Assembly: GCF_016908555.1 (NCBI RefSeq)
Contig: NZ_JAFBEE010000001.1
Location: 279,447-343,446 of the forward strand
Source of the DNA: Alkaliphilus hydrothermalis
GTDB taxonomy: Bacteria; Bacillota; Clostridia; Peptostreptococcales; Natronincolaceae
Direction: 5' to 3'
DNA length: 64,000 bases
Below the pieces are notes generated by a model, which worked only from the letters and a program-made list of their open reading frames with translations, was not told where the DNA came from and made no database searches. The position numbers and the translations under genes are program-made. Shown here one piece after another: positions 36,401-44,676 of the stretch (positions are counted from its first letter, which is position 1; every line of letters starts with the position of its first letter).

Positions 36401-36432
36401 TAAAAAAAGCCAATGGTTTTAATCCATTGACT
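36401..36432 (-). terminator. Rho-independent terminator
   Basis: Read on -, CAATGG and CCATTG flank a short loop and run into CTTTTTTT. It ends the integrase gene at 36449. Confidence 0.82.
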
Positions 36433-36448
36433 CTACAGTACTCTATGG

Positions 36449-37414
36449 CTATATCCCAAAATCCAACTTATTCATTTCTCTTTCTCTTTCCTCAATACTG
36501 ATTTCATGGGCATAGATCCTCATGGTAATATCAGGACTACTATGACCTAATATTCCTGAAAGAGCAGGTATACTTCCCCCGTTGGCTAAAAAATAACTAG
36601 CGAAATTATGCCTTAGGTTATGGGGACTAATTGGCTTCTCAATCTCTGCCTTCTTGATAATCTCCTTAATAATACACCATACATTTTTAGGTGTCATAGG
36701 TTTGTCCTTGACTTTGGTTTTCTTATTCTTATGGTCCGTTCTAAAAATGTAGTTGGATTTAACCTCGTAACCTGCCTTTTCAAGTCTATCCAATATATCT
36801 TTGAAATCCATCAACTGATATTTTAGTTCTCTTTTTAAAGGAATGATTCGAGTCTTGTTATTCTTTCCGTACAGGACGATTCTATTGGTGATCATATCAA
36901 TATTTTCCCATTGGATACCAACTAGTTCTGACCTTCTGGCGCCGGTATATAGAAGGGTAGTAAATAGGAGGAGGTTTCTTGCTTTATAATAGAGGTTATA
37001 CCCCTCCGCTCGACTGTATTCCTCCGCCAGCACTTGAAAAATTCTTTGGATTTCATTAGTCGTCAATACGGACTTCTCCTTACCCCTATCCACCTTAAGA
37101 CGAACTATGTCTCTACTGAAATCTTCATCTATGGCTTTTTCTGAAGCCAGGTAGTTGATTAATCCCTTTAATGAGGTTCTCTTGGCATTAATTGTATTGA
37201 TGGAATACGCTTGATCTAAACTATATATGTAGTCGAATATTAAATCTCTAATGCCTTTTGTATCATAGTTAATATCTTGAGGTTTATCATCTATGAACTC
37301 CGCAAAATTATGTAATGATGAACGATAATTAACTATGGTGTGGATGGACTTCTTATCCCCTTCTAGTTTTCTCACATATTTTTCTATGTATTTTATGATT
37401 TCTGGAATCTTCAA
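36449..37414 (-). CDS. Tyrosine recombinase/integrase (XerC/D-like)
   Basis: A 321-aa site-specific recombinase. The N-terminal SAM-like domain (about 1-105) binds core DNA. The catalytic residues are present: R in TGARRSELVGIQWENI, K in YGKNNKTRIIPLKR, H-x-x-R in ISPHNLRHNFASYFLAN, H in GILGHSSPDITMRIY and the final Y. The size and motifs fit XerC/D-type or small element integrases. The start is TTG 37414 after GGTGGAG. It is divergent from another tyrosine recombinase, with dif-like palindromes between. Confidence 0.9.
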   Translation of the reverse strand: MKIPEIIKYIEKYVRKLEGDKKSIHTIVNYRSSLHNFAEFIDDKPQDINYDTKGIRDLIFDYIYSLDQAYSINTINAKRTSLKGLINYLASEKAIDEDFSRDIVRLKVDRGKEKSVLTTNEIQRIFQVLAEEYSRAEGYNLYYKARNLLLFTTLLYTGARRSELVGIQWENIDMITNRIVLYGKNNKTRIIPLKRELKYQLMDFKDILDRLEKAGYEVKSNYIFRTDHKNKKTKVKDKPMTPKNVWCIIKEIIKKAEIEKPISPHNLRHNFASYFLANGGSIPALSGILGHSSPDITMRIYAHEISIEEREREMNKLDFGI

Positions 37415-37526
37415 TTCTCCACCTTCTTTCCTTCTGTTTTTAACAGAGTAAAATCTATATCCTACTTGTAAGAAAATTAACTAGACGCTTTAAGCCCAAC
37501 GGTCTATAAATCGACAAATTATACGC

Positions 37527-37555
37527 TTTTCCTATAATATATAATTATAGGAAAT
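37527..37555. promoter_or_regulatory. dif-like recombinase palindrome
   Basis: TTTCCTATAAT (37528-37538) and ATTATAGGAAA (37544-37554) form an 11-bp inverted repeat around a 5-base centre ATATA. The left arm and centre match the Bacillus subtilis dif left side (CTTCCTATAATATATA) from memory. A third half-site TTTTTCCTATAAT occurs at 37632-37644 and a partial one TTTTTCCTGT at 37654. These are plausible binding sites of one of the two flanking recombinases. Confidence 0.55.
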
Positions 37556-37810
37556 ACAGAAAATTCGACATATATAGTGATTTTAAGGGTTAGGAGTATC
37601 CCCTATCACGCTTTTGTGGGGGTTTAAAACGTTTTTCCTATAATACATTTAGATTTTTCCTGTTTTGATATAGTTCTATTATATCATAGTATTTTCAATG
37701 TTTGTATAGATTAGCGGGCAAGTCAAAAAAATATTTGATAATTTGATTGTGCTTATTTCCCCTTGTCTTTCCCCCCTTTACCTATTAAAATAAAACTGAG
37801 GGGTGATTTT
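37556..37810. other. Divergent intergenic region with repeated half-sites
   Basis: Holds the direct copies of the half-site above, an imperfect palindrome TAGGAGTATCCCCTA (about 37591) and a GC-richer hairpin (CCCC-TAT-CAC / GTG-GGGG, 37599-37622). It must include the promoters of both recombinase genes. Confidence 0.4.
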
Positions 37811-38935
37811 ATGGCTAAGAAAAAACAACTAACCGTACATAACAAATCAGATCGACCAGATAATATTGTTCTTAAAGAACATGAAATCGTAGAAACCTGC
37901 CTTGATATCGAATCCCAGCTCCCCAGTTTTATGAGGGATTTCTTTATATATCTAAAGAACGCAGTTGCCCTTTCCACACGACTGGCATACCTTACAGATG
38001 TCCAATTTTTTTGTAGGTATTTAGTTAAGGAGACAAATCTTACCGTTGCAGAAGATTTAAAGGAAATTACAGCAGAAGATTTCAGTCGGATTACAGCAAA
38101 GGACGTCAATCGATTTATTGGAGACTATTGTACCCGATATATGATCAAACAAGACCATTCTGTCAAGGTAATGGAGAATCACAACCGAGCATTGGCAAGG
38201 AAGAAATCTTCCCTATCTGTATTGTTCAAGTTTCTTTATCGGGATGAAGTAATCAAACAAAATATAACCGATGGATTTAACCCCATTCGCCTACCAAAAC
38301 CCCAGCCTGATGCCATCAAACGGTTGGAAATTGATGAGGTGGCAAGACTTCTGGATGCCGTAGACTCTGGAGAAGCTTTCACAGAAAAAGAAAAAGTCTA
38401 TTGGGAAAAGACAAAACTCAGAGACAGAGCTATCATTCTTTTATTCGTTACCTACGGACTTCGTCTCAGTGAATTGCAACAGCTTAATATCTCCTCCTTC
38501 AACTTTAATCGTGGCGAATTTAGGATTTATAGAAAAAGAAGCAAAGAAGTCCTTATGCCTGTCAACCGTACCTGTGAAAAGGTGATTAAGGATTACATAA
38601 ATTTTGAAAGACCCCATGAAGATACCCTTGAGGAGGATGCTAAAGATGCCCTGTTCCTATCCCTACAGAAAAAGAGAATGACCACAAGGGCCATTAGGAA
38701 TCTTGTAAAAAAATATACCTCCTTTGTGTTGGGGACTACCCCCGACAATGGTTATAGCCCCCACAAGCTGAGGGCTACTGCTGCTACATCCTTAATACAA
38801 CAGGGTTTTTCCATCTATGATGTGCAAAATCTACTGGATCATGATAATGTTACTACTACTCAGCTCTATGCCGCCCACAAGAAGAATGTCAAAAGGGAAA
38901 TCGTCAAAAACTTTGAGTGGATTGACGAGAAATAA
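37811..38935 (+). CDS. Tyrosine recombinase (Xer-type, XerS-like architecture)
   Basis: A 374-aa recombinase, longer than XerC/D (about 300 aa) and similar to single-recombinase XerS proteins. The N-terminal domain (VALSTRLAYLTDVQFFCRYLVKE) is followed by an extended linker. Catalytic motifs: R in LFVTYGLRLSELQQLNI, K in IYRKRSKEV, H-x-x-R in YSPHKLRATAATSLIQQG, H in VQNLLDHDNVTTTQLYAAH and the Y. Chromosome dimer resolution at a dif site is the likely role. ATG 37811 follows GAGGGGTGA. It is next to lexA. Confidence 0.85.
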   Translation: MAKKKQLTVHNKSDRPDNIVLKEHEIVETCLDIESQLPSFMRDFFIYLKNAVALSTRLAYLTDVQFFCRYLVKETNLTVAEDLKEITAEDFSRITAKDVNRFIGDYCTRYMIKQDHSVKVMENHNRALARKKSSLSVLFKFLYRDEVIKQNITDGFNPIRLPKPQPDAIKRLEIDEVARLLDAVDSGEAFTEKEKVYWEKTKLRDRAIILLFVTYGLRLSELQQLNISSFNFNRGEFRIYRKRSKEVLMPVNRTCEKVIKDYINFERPHEDTLEEDAKDALFLSLQKKRMTTRAIRNLVKKYTSFVLGTTPDNGYSPHKLRATAATSLIQQGFSIYDVQNLLDHDNVTTTQLYAAHKKNVKREIVKNFEWIDEK

Positions 38936-38953
38936 AAAAATACCCAGCAATTG

Positions 38954-38993
38954 CGAACGGATGTTTGTATATTATTGATTACTATGGTATAAT
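38954..38993 (+). promoter_or_regulatory. lexA promoter with LexA box
   Basis: CGAACGGATGTTTG (38954-38967) is a perfect match to the Firmicute LexA/DinR box CGAACRNRYGTTYG. TATAAT (38988-38993) is the likely -10; the -35 (TTGTAT, 38965-38970, 17-base spacing) overlaps the box, as expected for autorepression. Confidence 0.85.
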
Positions 38994-39029
38994 GTAGTAA
39001 ATTAAACGCTTGAGAGAGGAGTTCTTTAA

Positions 39030-39662
39030 ATGCATGAGGACTTAAATACCAAACAAATCGAAATATTAGAATATATGAAGAGTCAAATTAATGATAAGGG
39101 ATATCCACCTTCTGTTCGAGAAATATGTGAAGCTGTGGGATTAAGGTCCACCTCCACTGTCCATGGGCACCTATCAAAGCTTGAGAATAAAGGTTATATC
39201 CGCAGAGATGCCACAAAGCCAAGAGCAATTGAAATCCTTTCTAATGGTATTGACAATATCATTGATTTTCAACAGAAAAAGGAGATGATCAATATTCCCA
39301 TCGTTGGTAAGGTTACAGCTGGTCAACCGATCCTTGCAGTGGAAAATATTGAAGATATCTTCCCTATGCCTTTAGATTTTCTTGATCGTGGTAATAGCGA
39401 TGTATTTATGCTGACCATCAAAGGTGATAGTATGATTGAAGCTGGAATCTTAGACAAGGACTATGTAATCGTTAGAAAACAAAGTATTGCTCGTAATGGA
39501 GACATCGTTGTAGCCCTCATCGGTGAAGAAGCTACAGTAAAGCGTTTCTACAAGGAAGCAGATCATTTTAGACTTCAACCAGAAAATAGCGCAATGGAAC
39601 CCATTATTGTTAAGGATGTTGCTATTCTTGGTAAGGTTGTTGGGGTTTTTAGAAAAATGTAA
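39030..39662 (+). CDS. lexA: SOS repressor LexA
   Basis: LexA represses DNA-damage genes and cleaves itself when RecA is activated. The 210-aa protein has a winged HTH (TKQIEILEYMKSQINDKGYPPSVREICEAVGL, HGHLSKLENKGYIRR) and an S24 protease domain. The cleavage bond is A97-G98 (VTAGQP), the nucleophile S134 (KGDSMIEAG) and the general base K171 (EATVKRFY). GAGAGG precedes ATG 39030. Its own promoter carries a LexA box, and a terminator follows. Confidence 0.97.
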   Translation: MHEDLNTKQIEILEYMKSQINDKGYPPSVREICEAVGLRSTSTVHGHLSKLENKGYIRRDATKPRAIEILSNGIDNIIDFQQKKEMINIPIVGKVTAGQPILAVENIEDIFPMPLDFLDRGNSDVFMLTIKGDSMIEAGILDKDYVIVRKQSIARNGDIVVALIGEEATVKRFYKEADHFRLQPENSAMEPIIVKDVAILGKVVGVFRKM

Positions 39663-39718
39663 TGATAGATATCGTATAGATTATCTTAAGGAATAATTAC
39701 TAAAACATATTACATAAG

Positions 39719-39748
39719 TTAAGGCGTTCCTATAAGGGACGCCTTTTT
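39719..39748 (+). terminator. Rho-independent terminator after lexA
   Basis: AAGGCGT (39721-39727) and ACGCCTT (39739-39745) form the stem, with CC/GG inside, followed by TTTT. Confidence 0.88.
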
Positions 39749-40016
39749 AGCCTGTTGAAAATACTTCATCTCCTTCGTCACTGCAAAGAACTAGCACCCT
39801 TGCGTATTACTTATACGCGGCGTTCGCCAGTTCATTTTGCTCCTTGAATCTGATGCATTTTGAACAGGCTGCACTGTTGAAAATACTTCATCTCCTTCGT
39901 CACTGCAAAGAACTAGCACCCTTGCGTATTACTTATACGCGGCGTTCGCCAGTTCATTTTGTTCCTTGAATCTGATGCATTTTGAACAGGCTACGCTGAT
40001 GAAAACACCTATCTTC
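39749..40016. repeat. Tandem 122-bp palindromic repeat
   Basis: Two nearly identical units of 122 bp start at 39753 and 39875 (one visible mismatch besides the first bases), and a third, diverged 20-30 bp start at 39997. Each unit has inverted ends (AGCCTGTTGAAAAT at 39749, ATTTTGAACAGGCT at 39857-39870) and an inner hairpin GCGTAT-TACTT-ATACGC. The structure is that of a small non-coding inverted-repeat element (MITE- or REP-like) duplicated in tandem. It carries no frame. Confidence 0.85.
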
Positions 40017-40079
40017 TGCGTCGTTAATAGATTTTCTAAAAATTCACTAAAATTTATCGGAGAATTTACCAATTATTTA

Positions 40080-40141
40080 TTGACCATTCTAGTCAATTGG
40101 TGATATGATTAGTCCATATAAACTTTGACTACTTTGGTCAA
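40080..40141 (+). promoter_or_regulatory. tetR promoter with two palindromic operators
   Basis: TTGACCATTCTAGTCAA (40080-40096) and TTGACTACTTTGGTCAA (40125-40141) share the form TTGAC-N7-GTCAA, 45 bases apart. The first overlaps the -35 (TTGACC), and TATGAT (40104-40109) is the -10 at 18 bases. The likely reader is the TetR-family protein encoded just downstream. Confidence 0.7.
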
Positions 40142-40180
40142 TGACAACATAAATTGAATAGAAGGAAGTGATATCCAGAT

Positions 40181-40804
40181 ATGACAGATAAGTTCCTTAC
40201 CCTTCCCCCAGAAAAACAAGAACGTATTTTAAATGCATCAATTAAAGAATTTGCCTTGAAAGGATTCAGAAATGCCTCCACCAACGAAATTGTAAAGGAG
40301 GCTGGCATCTCAAAGGGGCTTCTGTTCCACTACTTCAATAACAAGAAGGATCTATTCATCTTCTTGTATGTCCATTTTTCAGAGATATTGATAAAAGAGT
40401 TCTTTGAAAAATTAGACCCAGAAGAAACTGATATTTTTAATAAGCTAAAGCAAATCTCTATTTTAAAAATTCAGCTCATGGAGCAATACCCAGAAATATT
40501 CGACTTCTTTATGAAGGCTACTGTTGAAGAAGACCTTGATATCAAGCAGGATTTAGATGATCGGAATAATGAAATTACTGAAAATAGTTTTGCTAGGCTC
40601 TTTGCCAATGTTGATATCTCAAAATTTAGAGAAGATGTAGAAATAGATAAAGCCATCAATATCATCCTCTGGACCTTTGAGGGAATAAAAAACCGTAATT
40701 TAGATAAGTTGAAGCTCCTACCTGCTAGGATCAACAATTATCAAGAAATGTTTGATGAAATAGCAGTTTATGTTGAAATTTTAAAAAAATCCTTATACAG
40801 GTAA
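40181..40804 (+). CDS. TetR family transcriptional regulator
   Basis: A 207-aa repressor. The N-terminal HTH is canonical: KQERILNASIKEFALKGFRNASTNEIVKEAGISKGLLFHYFNNKKDLFIFLYVHF (about 10-65). The C-terminal ligand domain (LMEQYPEIFDFFMKATVEE) has the form of regulators of export systems. Two palindromes upstream are its likely operators. GAAGTG precedes ATG 40181. It is followed 114 bases later by an ABC exporter operon, which it probably controls. Confidence 0.9.
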   Translation: MTDKFLTLPPEKQERILNASIKEFALKGFRNASTNEIVKEAGISKGLLFHYFNNKKDLFIFLYVHFSEILIKEFFEKLDPEETDIFNKLKQISILKIQLMEQYPEIFDFFMKATVEEDLDIKQDLDDRNNEITENSFARLFANVDISKFREDVEIDKAINIILWTFEGIKNRNLDKLKLLPARINNYQEMFDEIAVYVEILKKSLYR

Positions 40805-40917
40805 TTCATCAAGTAATACCCATAAATTATTAAGTATTAATTAACAATTATCAATTATCAATCATAATTATTAATTGTTTGCATCTATCATCTAAAAATT
40901 AATAAGGGGGATCTAAA

Positions 40918-41802
40918 ATGAATGTAATCGAGATTAAAAATTTAACTAAGTTTTATGGTAAAGCAAGAGGTATTAAAGATGTAAGTTTCAATGTTGAAGA
41001 GGGGGAAATTTTCGGATTTATAGGTCCTAATGGTGCAGGTAAATCCACCACCATCAGAACCCTACTATCTCTAATCTACCCTACAAGTGGTAGTGCTACT
41101 ATTTTTGGAAAGGATTGTATCAAATTTTCTCCAGAAATAAAAAAAGAAATCGGCTACCTGCCTTCAGAGGTCTTCTACTATGACAATATGAAGGTAATGG
41201 ATCTTTTAAACTACTCTGCAAGCTTTTATAAAAAAGACTGCACTCAACGAATTCAAGAACTAGCTAAAAGATTGAATCTTGACTTAACTAAAAAAATCGA
41301 CGACCTATCCCTAGGTAATAAAAAGAAGGTTGGCATTGTGCAAGGGCTTCTTCACTCCCCAAAGCTCATCATTTTAGATGAACCCACCAGTGGACTTGAT
41401 CCACTGATGCAGCAAATCTTCTTTGACTTACTGGAGGAGGAAAACAAAAAAGGAGCTACGATCCTCTTTTCTTCCCATATCCTTAGTGAAGTCCAAAGAC
41501 TGTGTGATCGAGTTGCCATTATTAAGGATGGTCAAATCATCAAGGTGGAAAAAATCAGTACTTTACAGGAAAATACCTATAAGAAATTCAAAATCCAGTG
41601 TGCTTCAAAGGTTGATAAAAAGCACTTTGACATGGTTGGCGTTAATGATTTAGAGGAAAATGACAATGTCATTAGCTTTATATTTAAGGGTGATATCAAC
41701 ACCATCATGAAGAAAATTGCAGAAATAGAAATCACTAACCTTTGGGTTGTTGAACCAGACTTAGAAGAAATCTTTATGCATTACTATGAAAAGGAGGAAT
41801 AA
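40918..41802 (+). CDS. ABC exporter ATP-binding protein
   Basis: A 294-aa nucleotide-binding subunit. Walker A GPNGAGKST (about 36-44), Q-loop region YLPSEVFYYDNM, signature LSLGNKKKVGI, Walker B LIILDEPTSGLDP and the switch histidine SSHILSE are all present, and the DrrA-like C-terminal tail (LWVVEPDLEEIFMHYY) is typical of ABC-2 exporters. Membrane-attached; it energises the three permeases following. GGGGGAT precedes ATG 40918. Possible cargo: a drug, lipid or peptide. Confidence 0.92.
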   Translation: MNVIEIKNLTKFYGKARGIKDVSFNVEEGEIFGFIGPNGAGKSTTIRTLLSLIYPTSGSATIFGKDCIKFSPEIKKEIGYLPSEVFYYDNMKVMDLLNYSASFYKKDCTQRIQELAKRLNLDLTKKIDDLSLGNKKKVGIVQGLLHSPKLIILDEPTSGLDPLMQQIFFDLLEEENKKGATILFSSHILSEVQRLCDRVAIIKDGQIIKVEKISTLQENTYKKFKIQCASKVDKKHFDMVGVNDLEENDNVISFIFKGDINTIMKKIAEIEITNLWVVEPDLEEIFMHYYEKEE

Positions 41803-41807
41803 GAACT

Positions 41808-42605
41808 ATGAACATGTTTCTACAGGAATTAAAAACCTATAGGAAGTCCACCATCATCTGGACAGCTTCATTGATAGGCATATTAATTACAGTGTTTGCT
41901 ATGTTCCCCTCCTTCGCTAAAGAGGCAGAAGAATTTAAAAAACTGTTGGAGGGTTTCCCGGAGGTTGTTAGAAATGCTATTGGTCTTCAAGTAGATACCA
42001 TGGGTAGTATTCTTGGCTACTATTCATACATCTTTACTTATGTAGTTCTATGTGGAGCTATTCAGGCAATGAATTTAGGTACATCCCTGCTTTCTAGGGA
42101 AGTGCGGGAAAAAACAGCAGACTTTCTTTTGACCAAACCCGTTACCCGTATAGAGGTTATTACATCAAAGCTTTTAGCTGCCTTGACCTCTTTAGTAATC
42201 ACAAATATTGTTTATTTAACATCCGCCTATATCGTGGCCACTATTATAAAAACCGATGATTTTAGTGGCAAGGTATTTTTAATGATTTCTATTACATTGT
42301 TCTTTATACAGCTGATTTTCTTAGCTTTAGGAATGGTACTATCTGTACTTCTAAAAAGAATAAAGTCAGTATTACCCCTTTCTTTGGGTACAGTATTTGG
42401 TTTCTTTATAGCAGGTATGTTAGCCTCCACCACTGGAGATGATAAATTAAGATATTTGACACCTTTTAAATACTTTGATACCAGCTATATTATGCAAAAC
42501 GCTGCTTATGAAGGTACCTATATCATCATCGGATTAATATTTGTCCTGGGGGCCATTTCAGCAACATACTACATTTACTCTAAAAAGGATATCCAAGCCC
42601 TGTAG
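41808..42605 (+). CDS. ABC-2 type permease
   Basis: A 265-aa integral membrane protein with six helices. It has MNMFLQELKTYRKSTIIW at the N-terminus, the conserved SLLSREVREKTADFLLTKPVTRIEVITSKLLAAL loop, and YFDTSYIMQN near the end. It starts five bases after the ATPase gene and is distinctly less similar to the two following permeases than they are to each other. Confidence 0.88.
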   Translation: MNMFLQELKTYRKSTIIWTASLIGILITVFAMFPSFAKEAEEFKKLLEGFPEVVRNAIGLQVDTMGSILGYYSYIFTYVVLCGAIQAMNLGTSLLSREVREKTADFLLTKPVTRIEVITSKLLAALTSLVITNIVYLTSAYIVATIIKTDDFSGKVFLMISITLFFIQLIFLALGMVLSVLLKRIKSVLPLSLGTVFGFFIAGMLASTTGDDKLRYLTPFKYFDTSYIMQNAAYEGTYIIIGLIFVLGAISATYYIYSKKDIQAL

Positions 42606-42647
42606 CTTCATTGCTCGCTGTGGTTTGGATTTAAGGAGGTTTATACA

Positions 42648-43451
42648 ATGAATGTATTTCTAAGGGAAATGAAGGCCCATCGTAAATCCCTGATCTTCTG
42701 GTCCATTGGTATTGTCTTTATGATTGCCGGTGGTATGGGAAAATATGTGGGTATGTCAATGGCCGGATCAGAACAGACAATGAATGATTTAATGAACAGT
42801 ATGCCAAGGGCAATGAAGGCAATTTTCGGCGTCGGTACGCTGGACTTATCAAAGGTAAGTGGCTTTTATGGGGTGCTTTTCCTCTATCTCGTCCTAATGG
42901 GTGCCATACATGCTTGTATGATGGGGGCTAACATCATATCTAAAGAAGAACGGGATAAAACTTCTGAATTTCTATTGGTCAAACCTATATCAAGAAAAAC
43001 CATTATCTCATCAAAGCTAATGGCTACTTTGGCAAATATTATTATATTTAATCTTGTTACCTTGGCATCTTCCTTCATCTTTGTCAATCAGTACGGTAAA
43101 GGAGAAAAAATGACGGAGGATATCGTTATTCTAATGATGGGCTTATTCCTACTACAGTTGATCTTTATGTCTATTGGAACAGCTATTGCGGCCATTAGTA
43201 AAAAGCCTACTAAAGCAATCGGTCTATCTACGGGGATTTTGATGATCTCATTTCTATTATCCATAGCTATTGATATGAATAGTAAAATTGAGCCATTAAA
43301 ATACTTTACACCGTTTAAATATTTTGAAGCTAAAAATCTAATGTATGGTGGCGGCTTAGAGCCTGTGTTTGTAATACTATCGGTTGGTATAATCACTGTA
43401 CTATCAATTGCTACCTACTACTTCTATCAGCAAAGGGATATGAATGTATAG
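42648..43451 (+). CDS. ABC-2 type permease (tandem paralog 1)
   Basis: A 267-aa six-helix permease with FLREMKAHRKSLIFWSIGIVF, the loop IISKEERDKTSEFLLVKPISRKTIISSKLM and the end IATYYFYQQRDMNV. It is very similar to the protein encoded at 43529-44326, so the pair arose by tandem duplication. GGAGG precedes ATG 42648. Probably a subunit of the exporter encoded by the ATPase at 40918. Confidence 0.88.
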   Translation: MNVFLREMKAHRKSLIFWSIGIVFMIAGGMGKYVGMSMAGSEQTMNDLMNSMPRAMKAIFGVGTLDLSKVSGFYGVLFLYLVLMGAIHACMMGANIISKEERDKTSEFLLVKPISRKTIISSKLMATLANIIIFNLVTLASSFIFVNQYGKGEKMTEDIVILMMGLFLLQLIFMSIGTAIAAISKKPTKAIGLSTGILMISFLLSIAIDMNSKIEPLKYFTPFKYFEAKNLMYGGGLEPVFVILSVGIITVLSIATYYFYQQRDMNV

Positions 43452-43528
43452 TTTCCCCTCTTCTTACTTTACTAGACATTAAAAGAGTTGAGGTAATGTT
43501 GATCTATTGATCTAAGGAGGTTTGATTC

Positions 43529-44326
43529 GTGAATATATTTTTAAGAGAAATGAAGGCCCATCGGAAGTCTCTTATAATCTGGTCTGTTGGCATTGTGCTA
43601 CTGATCACCTCAGGTATGGGGGAATATTCTGCAGTATCCTCTTCAGGCAAGACCATGAATGAATTGGTGGAAAGTATGCCACGGTCAATCAAAGCAATTA
43701 TGGGGGTCGGTACTTTAGATTTATCCAAGGCAAGTGGGTATTATGGTATACTTTTTCTCTATGTATCACTGATTGGCGCAATTCATGCCGTCATGACAGG
43801 GTGCAATATTATTGCTAAGGAAGAAAGAGATAAAACATCAGAGTTTCTTTTAGTGAAGCCTGTTTCAAGAAAATCAATTATTACATCAAAGCTTTTAGCT
43901 ACCTTAGTCAATTTAATGATTATTAATACTGTTACTTTAGTCTCCTCCATTTACATCACAGGCTATTATGGCAAAGGTGAAAAAATGACCGGTGATATCA
44001 TCACTTTGATGATGGGATTATTTTTACTTCAACTTTTGTTTATGACTATAGGGACAGCTATAGCTGCCATCAACAGAAAACCCACAAAGTCTATTGGGCT
44101 TTCAACTGGTATTTTAATGTTCTCCTTCCTGTTGTCCATCGTCATTGATATGAATGGTAAAATCGAACCACTAAAATACTTAACTCCCTTCAAATACTTT
44201 GAAGCAAAGAATATCATGTATGGGGGCGGACTCGATTTGTTCTATGTATTGATATCAATAGGAATTGCAACGGTATTATCTGTTTTCACCTATTGTTTTT
44301 ATCAGCAAAGGGATATAAATGTATAG
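43529..44326 (+). CDS. ABC-2 type permease (tandem paralog 2)
   Basis: A 265-aa permease parallel to its neighbour: FLREMKAHRKSLIIWSVGIVL, GCNIIAKEERDKTSEFLLVKPVSRKSIITSKLL, YFEAKNIMYGGGLDLFYVL and CFYQQRDINV. The start is GTG 43529 after AAGGAGG. The two proteins could form a heterodimer with the single ATPase upstream, or act separately. A terminator follows. Confidence 0.88.
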   Translation: MNIFLREMKAHRKSLIIWSVGIVLLITSGMGEYSAVSSSGKTMNELVESMPRSIKAIMGVGTLDLSKASGYYGILFLYVSLIGAIHAVMTGCNIIAKEERDKTSEFLLVKPVSRKSIITSKLLATLVNLMIINTVTLVSSIYITGYYGKGEKMTGDIITLMMGLFLLQLLFMTIGTAIAAINRKPTKSIGLSTGILMFSFLLSIVIDMNGKIEPLKYLTPFKYFEAKNIMYGGGLDLFYVLISIGIATVLSVFTYCFYQQRDINV

Positions 44327-44341
44327 ATAACAACCTAGAAT

Positions 44342-44378
44342 GGGTATATTGCATAATCTTAGCAATTTACCCTTTTTT
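44342..44378 (+). terminator. Rho-independent terminator of the first ABC operon
   Basis: GGGTA-ATTGC (from 44342) pairs with GCAAT-TACCC (to 44372), followed by six T. The next 240 bases are pyrimidine-rich on + and carry no gene. Confidence 0.8.
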
Positions 44379-44596
44379 CATCTTTACTTGTCCCTCTTTC
44401 TTCTATCGACTTAAGCAATCACTTCTCTTCCTGTTTTATGTCTTGCTATTCTTCACTTGATATTCTCCTCTTCTAACTCTTCTTGCCCTTTTCTAGCCCT
44501 CTCCCTCCCCTTTGTAAGCCTAATACCATGATTATCTTCATTGTGGCATGTAATTCTTTTATGTAATCGGATATTTAAATTTTTTTTATTTACTTT

Positions 44597-44646
44597 TTGA
44601 TTTTAGTCATATATACTATAACTGTATTAATAGTAATAATACAGTT
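44597..44646 (+). promoter_or_regulatory. Operator/promoter of the GntR-ABC operon
   Basis: AACTGTATTA (44620-44629) and TAATACAGTT (44637-44646) form a perfect 10-bp inverted repeat with 7-base spacing, 30 bases before the start codon. It is the likely site of the YtrA-type regulator. TTGATT (44597-44602) may be the -35; the -10 is not clear. Confidence 0.65.
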
Positions 44647-44676
44647 AGTTATGTTAATACAGAGAGGAGGGAATTA

